DNA of 64,000 nt from Biscogniauxia marginata. Taxonomy: Eukaryota > Ascomycota > Sordariomycetes > Xylariales > Xylariaceae. Where the stretch lies: NCBI GenBank assembly GCA_022695795.1, contig MU404081.1, positions 186,001 to 250,000 of the forward strand, in the 5' to 3' direction. Below are positions 58,020 to 64,000 of the stretch, piece after piece (the first letter of the stretch is position 1; every line of letters begins with the position of its first letter). The position numbers and the translations under genes were made by a program. The notes below the pieces were generated by a model that had not been told where the DNA came from, searched no databases, and saw nothing but the letters and a program-made list of their open reading frames with translations.

Positions 58020-58686
58020 GCCTAGGCGAAACCAAAAAAAAAAAAAAAGGAATGTGATGACGGGAGAGGAAGATGGAGTGGCTGGTGCTGGTGATTGTAT
58101 GTACAGGGTTCCCTGGACAAGGGGGGAGATATTTATACTAACCGTATATTCTGGGACAGGGACATGTAGATGACTTTCACGCGTGAAAATACAAGAGGGG
58201 GGGATATTTAATATTATGGGCACTCACGATGATGGCCACGCTAGTACGTATTCGCAATGCGAAGCTCCTGTCGTTACTGGAATGATCACCGAGCATGTAA
58301 TGAAGTCGTAAATATATATTGCCGAGAAGGCTCTACAGCTAGGGTACAGCTATGCTGAGTAAATAACACATTCTTTGAGATTCTGACTATTTATTTTAAC
58401 GCTTTTTGCTCGAAAGGTGGGTTCAGCCTATATATACATGTATAGAGGAGACCAACGTAAGATCTTCAATGCCTTTTCTATTAAGACCAATATAAAAGAG
58501 GGGGGTACCAGTACTCACGAAATATTACGCATATTTAGAGAAAAGTACCTAAATACGACCAGTAGAAAGGGGAGATTCAAAGAAAGAAAAAAGGAGAAAA
58601 AAAGGGGGGAGGGGGCGCTTACCGCACCTTACAGGATATCGGGGATAGATATCACGAACTCACGTATTCTCAATCCGTTTCTCTCT
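58020..58686. other. Intergenic, convergent 3' ends
   Basis: Between the MFS transporter stop and the Nudix gene stop; the stretch holds two 3' UTRs. It has an A-run at about 58034-58048 and an A/G-rich stretch near 58570-58615. No coding sequence is supported. Confidence 0.6.
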
Positions 58687-59700
58687 TCACGACCAACTCC
58701 CCATCTCAACATCCCACTCAATTTTCCGGCTTTCCTTCCGAAGCTCCTCCAGCTCATCCGTTATCTTGCGCAGTTCCAAGAGCTCGTTGGGCCACGGCGG
58801 ACCTTGGAGCCTGCCCGACAGTTCCTGGAATCTCTGGGACAGCTGGTACAACCTGTTCCTGACGTCTAACGACGACGCCGCTGGCGTGCTCGACATGCCG
58901 CCTACCGATTTGGGGGGGATAGGTTTATCCGGCGTTGTCTGTGGGTTAGGGGGCTGGCCTGGTTGCTGAGCCGGCGCGGGCGTAGTGGTATTGGGCTGAT
59001 TTCCCTGGGTTTGGCCTCCCGTTCCTGGTGATGGCTTCTGCGCCAGGTTGCCTTGGTAAAGTTTTTTAACCCAGTCCCCAAATTCGATAAGCATCGCTTG
59101 GTACCCGGCGGTGCTCGAAGCCGGAGGCGGGTCCTGGGTGGACCACTTGTCGAAGAACCCCATGAACGAAAAGTCCAGTATCGGCCCCCATTTCGCATTC
59201 TGCGTAACTATGACGTTCAATGTATTGGTGATCTCGTGTACAAGCGTCTGTAGGACCGGCAGGGATTCGAGGAACCTGGCGTGCAGCGGGGCGGGCAACG
59301 CGCTCAAGGGAAACCAGTCCACGTCGTCAACCTCGGCGTTTAGCGTCAGCGTATCCCGGCTCAGCTGCTTCGTGCCGCTCGGCTGCGCTAGGAACGTGGT
59401 GTAAGTCCAAACACCCCCTTGTGCAAGCGGGTGGGAAGCTGTGTGCATGTACCGTATTCTAAGGTCCTGGGGCAATATGCCAAGCTCCTCCTTGGCCTCC
59501 CGCAGTGCGCAAGCCAGCGCCGTCTCGCCCGGTTCTCTCAGGCCTCCGGGAGTTGCATATGTCCCAGGATCATCAACAATTTTCCCCCGCCGCTCTAGAA
59601 ATACTTGCATCTGACCGTCGGTGCCCTGGCGGAAGATCAAGAGGCCAGCTGCGCTCTGAGGAGGGTGCGTGTGACCCAGGGTGCATTGTAACTGAGCCAT
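58687..59700 (-). CDS. Nudix hydrolase with a long C-terminal extension, 337 aa
   Basis: The Nudix box is complete: GX5EX7REUXEEXGU is met by GGLREPGE, then REAKEELGI, at residues 53-75 (E59, R67, E68, E71, E72, G74). Nudix enzymes hydrolyse nucleoside diphosphates linked to other groups; the substrate cannot be read from this sequence. Residues about 15-165 form the Nudix fold (SAAGLLIFRQG, MQVFLERRGK, then DVDWFPLSALP). Residues about 165-215 look folded (NAKWGPILDFSFMGFFDKWS). A Pro/Thr/Gln-rich linker follows (about 225-285), then a C-terminal amphipathic coiled coil (VRNRLYQLSQRFQELSGRL; ELRKITDELEELRKES). Single exon. The coiled coil suggests oligomerisation or a partner; this is inference. 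Confidence 0.88.
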   Translation of the reverse strand: MAQLQCTLGHTHPPQSAAGLLIFRQGTDGQMQVFLERRGKIVDDPGTYATPGGLREPGETALACALREAKEELGILPQDLRIRYMHTASHPLAQGGVWTYTTFLAQPSGTKQLSRDTLTLNAEVDDVDWFPLSALPAPLHARFLESLPVLQTLVHEITNTLNVIVTQNAKWGPILDFSFMGFFDKWSTQDPPPASSTAGYQAMLIEFGDWVKKLYQGNLAQKPSPGTGGQTQGNQPNTTTPAPAQQPGQPPNPQTTPDKPIPPKSVGGMSSTPAASSLDVRNRLYQLSQRFQELSGRLQGPPWPNELLELRKITDELEELRKESRKIEWDVEMGSWS

Positions 59701-60777
59701 GGCTGAATGATGGATAGCCTTTCTTTACTCTCTAGCAAAGCCTTCTTTTGTGATCCTGACAAGAAACGACCCTTCAAAATGAGACAAGGGGATGATAAAA
59801 CTTTTTAAAGGTAAGTATTAGGGTTACCTTTTGGTGCTTTACCTGCTATGGTGCATCTCATTTCAGCTTATTTCCCGCTCGACAAGTCTATATAAATAGT
59901 ATCATTGGTTACGGTTGTGAGCTCCTATATCAGTGCCAATTAATACAGTTGTTCAAGATCAAGCCATTGGTAAGGGGATTGTTGGGTGAACCAGTACGCC
60001 TGTTTCTCCTTTGTTTGCTTCTCATCCTCAAGAAATTGTACGCGGACTCAGTCTACAGGAACAATGACTTTATTCATAGACAGCACCAGGGCAGCTAGTT
60101 ATGTAGTGCAAAGCTAGAATGGAATTTTTAATCACCAAAAAGCGTCTTTCTGAAAAGGCTTTTACTGCGGATGGATTGGAATGTTTGGAATACTAATATA
60201 TTTGTAACATCAAACTTTTTAATGTACCACGTGTACTACTATATCTCCCGGAACTTAATTGAATATGACTGTCACACTTTACCAGCTTGTGATATCTATT
60301 AGATCCTTAGCAAACTCCTTCCAATGACTATTACGAGTGGTAATGGTTGAGAGAGTCTATTTAGCCCCTTATAGAATAGACAACGTAGGCGAGAACTCGG
60401 GAACGCAGCGCCATGTCCTACATTACGTATTTTGGCCATGGCAAGAAAAACGAGAGCCACCAAGACTCGTCAAGCAGCAATATGTCGCAATATTGCTATT
60501 ATCACCAACTCTGTTCATGTATAAAGGCAACGCTAATAGCACCTGTACGAAGATGACTTAAATAGACAACAGGACTCTTATCTCTTTTTCACTTAGCATA
60601 GTAAGTAGCATGGAAACTTATTTATTGATACCATCCCTATAGAACCTTCAAGCCGTGCGATTTTGTGATCCTTTCATCCGAACGTGAGCTAGCAAACTTG
60701 CCTGGTCATATATGGTATACAAGGCATATGAAATTGCAAAGGGAAAGGGGAAGTGCAAATGCGAGCAAGAAAATCTT
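59701..60777. other. 1.1-kb intergenic region, no gene seen
   Basis: Between the Nudix start and the stop of the GT-like gene, both minus strand. The Nudix promoter should be at its left end. AT-rich; no supported gene. Confidence 0.55.
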
Positions 60778-62103
60778 CTACGAGTTACAGAGTTCCCAAC
60801 TACTAAAGATATTGCTCCCCTGATGCCATTCAGCCAGTCGCTTGACGGTAGCAGGGTCGACGTCGCGGTTCGCTTCGATGAATATTGTCTCGTAGGGATG
60901 AATGTTGGTACCGTAGTACTGCTTGTCACCCAGTATATCATCGATAGGATGACTGATACACTCTTTCTCGTGGTCTTTAGACTTATGGAAGGCCGACGTC
61001 AATGTAGCGACCTCGTAACCGGCGTTCTTGATTATGGCCGTTGCTTCAACTTCAGCGTGATTGGCTCTTTGGATGTTTCGGTAACAGCCGCCTAGCGCTA
61101 CTATCCTACTGTGGGTGTCCTTCTGAATAGGAGGAGGGTAGAGCAGAAGTTCCATGCCGACCGAATCGGTAGCCCAGATCTTGAACTGGATGTGATATTT
61201 GGGTATGCAGTTCGCCGTTGTACCCACAAGCTGAAATATTTCACTACATCAGCATTGTAGTCATAACACTGCTAGTCCTAGCCGTAGTATCCGGAATACT
61301 TGCCTTGACATCCTCTGTGACTCGGCTTAGAAAGACATCGCTCCAGCATGAATGACTCCAGTACGGGATGAACGGCCCACGGACACTAGCGTCGAGCGTG
61401 ATGAAATGTCTGTACTTTCCCCAAAGGCCATTCTTTCTGAGCACTTCTCCATGAGCTCCCAGACTGGAGCACTTGTTGGGACGCTGGACGATCTTGATGT
61501 TGGTCATGTTGGGGATCAATTCGGCGACACTAGTGGGACCGTTGAGGATGAAGATGAAATCCGCAGCACGATCTAATACAATAGAAATTAGCAAACACCA
61601 CTTGCACGATTTTCTAAGTGTAGTAACCCCCCAAATAATTATTCTAAATTATCAGTTGATTGATATTCTTATTAAGAAGGGCGTAAAGGGGGGATTAGGC
61701 TTTCTCTCATTACACTTACGCAAACCATTGTCCAGGAAGAAGATCAAGTTCTCTCGAGCGCTTCCAGACTCTGAATACGTGTAAGTAATAAGAGGATGAA
61801 TATGTTCGATGTTGATATCATGATTATCGTGGAGGTCGGACTTCTCCGCTACAGACGATCCAAAGGTTGCACCTCGCAGGTTGGAGTGCATATCTGGGAC
61901 GACAGCCCCCTCAGGTTGCGACTATGGGTAGTGGTTAGCCTAAATAATGGTACATGACTCAGGGACATCCAACTTACACGGTATTCACCTACCGGACCTC
62001 GGCGGCTGAAATCCATGAACCCATAGAAGGTGACAAGGCAGATCCATAAGATAGTCAAGGCGGTAACTACAGGCGTCGAAGACAAACTGTTGACCCACGG
62101 CAT
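60778..62103 (-). CDS. Type II membrane protein of an uncharacterised glycosyltransferase-like family, 4 exons, 349 aa
   Basis: The model joins 62103-61978, 61921-61720, 61572-61304 and 61230-60778, and it closes exactly (1050 nt). The last intron begins GCAAGT, a classic GC-AG intron; a GT donor here breaks the frame. One membrane helix lies near the N-terminus (TPVVTALTILWICLVTFYGF), giving a type II topology. The lumenal part has PLITYTYSESGSARENLIFFL, AADFIFILNGPTS, VQRPNKCSSLGAHGEVLRK, FITLDASVRGPFIPYW, and LVGTTANCIPKYHIQFKIWA followed by D-S-V-G-M-E. These segments recur in a fungal/algal/bacterial family that I recall only as hypothetical or glycosyltransferase-like; the reaction is not established. 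A longer start at 62265 is possible, but its extra residues look like UTR. Confidence 0.78.
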
Positions 62104-63396
62104 ATTTGACAGTATTCCTTGTCTATTATATGGTTGATAGGAGTAAGAAATGGAAGAAACCAGTTGGTAGAATGACTTGAGTCGAGGTTGGATGGTTGGA
62201 GGAACCAGACTCGCGCAATTCACAGGGAGTTTCGAGGTCGGAGGAGAAGAGAAGACAAGGTACATGTCAACAAAGGTATTGATTGTTTATTCAAGCTACC
62301 TTGAGGGACAAGAGAGAAGGTAAAGGGATAATAAACATGGCATCTTCGGTTCTGTCGACTGGCAGGCCTGGCGGACCCGTTTTACCTTCCTTTAGTGCTC
62401 TGTTCAAACGGTGGGAGGGGGTCACACTTCAATATGATGCCTTCTCTCCTTCTCTTACATATAAGACGAAAGGAGGGCCAATAAGACATGAAACGAACTT
62501 GCTAGACTACATAGGTACCTAGGTACATGTACATTATCTCGAAAGTATATTTAACTACCTAGTGCATTTGAGTACTCCATTTGTTGGTGGTAGATTCATA
62601 ACATTATCGGACTCTCGTGCTCACAGTATCCTGTATCGTAGGCTTGGTGGTTGCGTAGGAAGTGAGCTAGGGTCATGTTAATCAATGGTGATCGGTGATA
62701 ACTCAAATTACCTATAGGAAAATGGCTAGGAAATTGACACTCTGCTAGGAATTAACCTTGCTGAACTTTTGACTGAGTCACGAATTAGAAAGAATATAGA
62801 AAGTCCTTGGTATCTGCCATTGGGCGTATCAAGAGATGACTTAGGGGTAGGTGGTGGTGTTGGTGTACTGGTGAAAGTGCATTATATAAAGCACAGTGCA
62901 CACTGTCAACATGCAGGTGCCACACCCCTGCTCTTCAAGGTACTTACCTAATGTACCTACGTTGTCCACTCAAGTGGCCTGTGCATAGAGACGCGGTCTG
63001 ATTGGGCGATGGCACCACGCGCTGCTGCGTACAAGGACGTTACTGACTGGCACTCACTAAATTTCTTGAGCTTCAGCCTTGTCGCACAAGCCTCAAGCTT
63101 TGTCTTCCCGGCAGCTCTCGACTTTCCATCCATTCGTGGAGTCCATCTCTTCGCCGCCTCCCATCACTTGCACAATCCAATTTCTCTTTCGCACATCTTT
63201 TTTTTTCCTCTCCTGAGAATGCCCTTTGGCTTTGAGAGATGACTCGTGGTCTTCACTAGTCATCGCTTTATCTATTTGGACTGGCTTTCTTGGTCTCTCC
63301 TCGTCCTCTTAACTCTCCCGAAATCATCACGAATCCCAGCCCGCACACTCCTTCACGCATTCGACCACATCGAAGCTCCCACCCTTGCCGATCACC
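62104..63396. promoter_or_regulatory. Divergent intergenic region, GT-like gene (-) / CTR9 (+)
   Basis: Outward-facing start codons share this 1.3 kb. The CTR9 side ends in a C/T-rich leader (about 63180-63396), including a T-run at 63200-63208. No coding sequence is supported. Confidence 0.5.
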
Positions 63397-64000
63397 ATGT
63401 CGGCGACGCGCAACGGGCACTCTGACAGTGCTAGCAATGGCGCCCTGCCTATTAGCAAGCGATTCTCCGACATCCCCAGTGCAATCGATATCCCAGTACA
63501 AGGCGACCAAGAAGATGAAGCTGTCGAGATTGACTTGGAGGATCTTGTCGATGATCCCACCGAGCTCTGTACCCTGTTCGAGAACGAGCGTGCTGCGCGC
63601 ACTTATTGGATGACGGTAGCCCTCGCCTACGCGAAGCAGAAGAAGATCGACCATGCCATTGAGATGCTCAATCGTGGTGGTAATGCCATGCAGGATAGCA
63701 ATCCCAAGGAGAAGCTTAGTATCATCACATGCGTATGCTGGATGTACCTGGGCAAGAGTCGCGCTGCCCCTCGTGTCCCTCCCGAGGGAGCCCTTCTATC
63801 CGAGGCCAAAACCAAGGACTACTATTTACAGCTCGCTACATCTTCACTCAACGAGGCCTCTCGTATAAACCCAGCATTCCCTCCACTGTTCCTTGCTCGT
63901 GGTGTCCTTCAGCTCTTGAAGGCTTCACTTCAAGTCCCATCCAAAGCCCCCGGACTAGGCCACGTCGAGCAAGACAAGGCCGAGCTACTCAAGAGCGCGC
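63397..64000 (+). CDS. CTR9: CTR9, Paf1-complex TPR subunit, 5' part, runs off the window
   Basis: CTR9 is the TPR scaffold of the Paf1 complex, which travels with RNA polymerase II and supports H2B ubiquitination and H3K4 methylation. The 201 codons present read MSATRNGHSD at the start, then AIDIPVQGDQEDEAVEIDLE and DDPTELCTLFENERAARTYW, and continue into the first TPR (MTVALAYAKQKKIDHAIEML) and KEKLSIITCVCWMYLGKS. These match the conserved CTR9 N-terminus. There is no stop to 64000, so the gene is partial at its 3' end; full-length proteins of this family are about 1000-1200 residues. The start is the first Met before the conserved block and follows a C/T-rich leader. Confidence 0.93.
   Translation, partial: MSATRNGHSDSASNGALPISKRFSDIPSAIDIPVQGDQEDEAVEIDLEDLVDDPTELCTLFENERAARTYWMTVALAYAKQKKIDHAIEMLNRGGNAMQDSNPKEKLSIITCVCWMYLGKSRAAPRVPPEGALLSEAKTKDYYLQLATSSLNEASRINPAFPPLFLARGVLQLLKASLQVPSKAPGLGHVEQDKAELLKSA

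Noticed and set aside
55539..62103. MFS transporter, Nudix and GT-like genes as a biosynthetic or detoxification cluster
   Set aside because: There is no core synthase, P450 or regulator, the strands are mixed, and CLA4 and CTR9 flank them. It looks like ordinary linkage.
1..64000. CRISPR arrays, insertion sequences or bacterial-type operons
   Set aside because: Spliceosomal introns and eukaryotic gene families run through the window; no regularly spaced direct repeats with unique spacers were seen.

Overview
The window is nuclear DNA of a filamentous ascomycete, most likely a sordariomycete. Introns are short (about 50-75 nt) with GT..AG ends and CTAAC/CTGAC-like branch sites. The housekeeping proteins have filamentous-ascomycete forms: MDM34 with its typical N-terminus, a PH-CRIB-kinase CLA4, and an ECL1-family zinc protein. 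Genus or species cannot be fixed from the sequence alone. I rebuilt multi-exon models by hand; every model quoted with exon joins closes in frame except the kelch gene, where one junction is off by one base.

Layout. 0.8-10.5 kb: SIZ/PIAS SUMO E3 ligase (-), a DUF2423 nucleolar-type protein (+), the SWR1 subunit SWC2/YL1 (-), and a 799-residue protein with a divergent GHKL (HSP90/MORC-like) ATPase domain (-). 10.5-24.2 kb: gene-poor, broken only by the ECL1 gene (-) near 15 kb. It holds microsatellites, homopolymer G/C runs, two perfect palindromes, a possible solo LTR and a 10-N assembly gap flanked by a duplicated 60-mer. 24.2-33.8 kb: a secreted, membrane-anchored kelch protein (-), an uncharacterised 620-residue protein (-), splicing factor SYF2 (+), a COQ11-like atypical SDR (-) and the YEATS protein YAF9 (+), which is followed by an unexpected 104-codon in-frame extension. 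37.4-47 kb: ERMES subunit MDM34, inositol-pentakisphosphate 2-kinase IPK1, an equilibrative nucleoside transporter and ribosome-biogenesis factor RPF1 (all -). 50.5-64 kb: the PAK kinase CLA4 (+), an 8-exon MFS transporter (+), a Nudix hydrolase with a long C-terminal extension (-), a type II membrane protein resembling an uncharacterised glycosyltransferase-like family (-), and the 5' part of the Paf1-complex TPR subunit CTR9 (+).

How the genes relate. This is mostly a housekeeping region with no operon-like logic and no secondary-metabolite cluster. There is a loose excess of chromatin and nuclear RNA factors: SWC2 and YAF9 (both SWR1 complex; YAF9 also NuA4), CTR9, SYF2, SIZ1 and RPF1. Several genes are divergently paired across 0.4-3.5 kb (SIZ1/DUF2423, 620-aa gene/SYF2, COQ11-like/YAF9, RPF1/CLA4, GT-like/CTR9).

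The items most worth a second look are the GHKL ATPase-like gene, the open frame after the YAF9 stop codon, the one-base conflict in the kelch gene, two GC-AG introns with micro-exons nearby, and the assembly gap.
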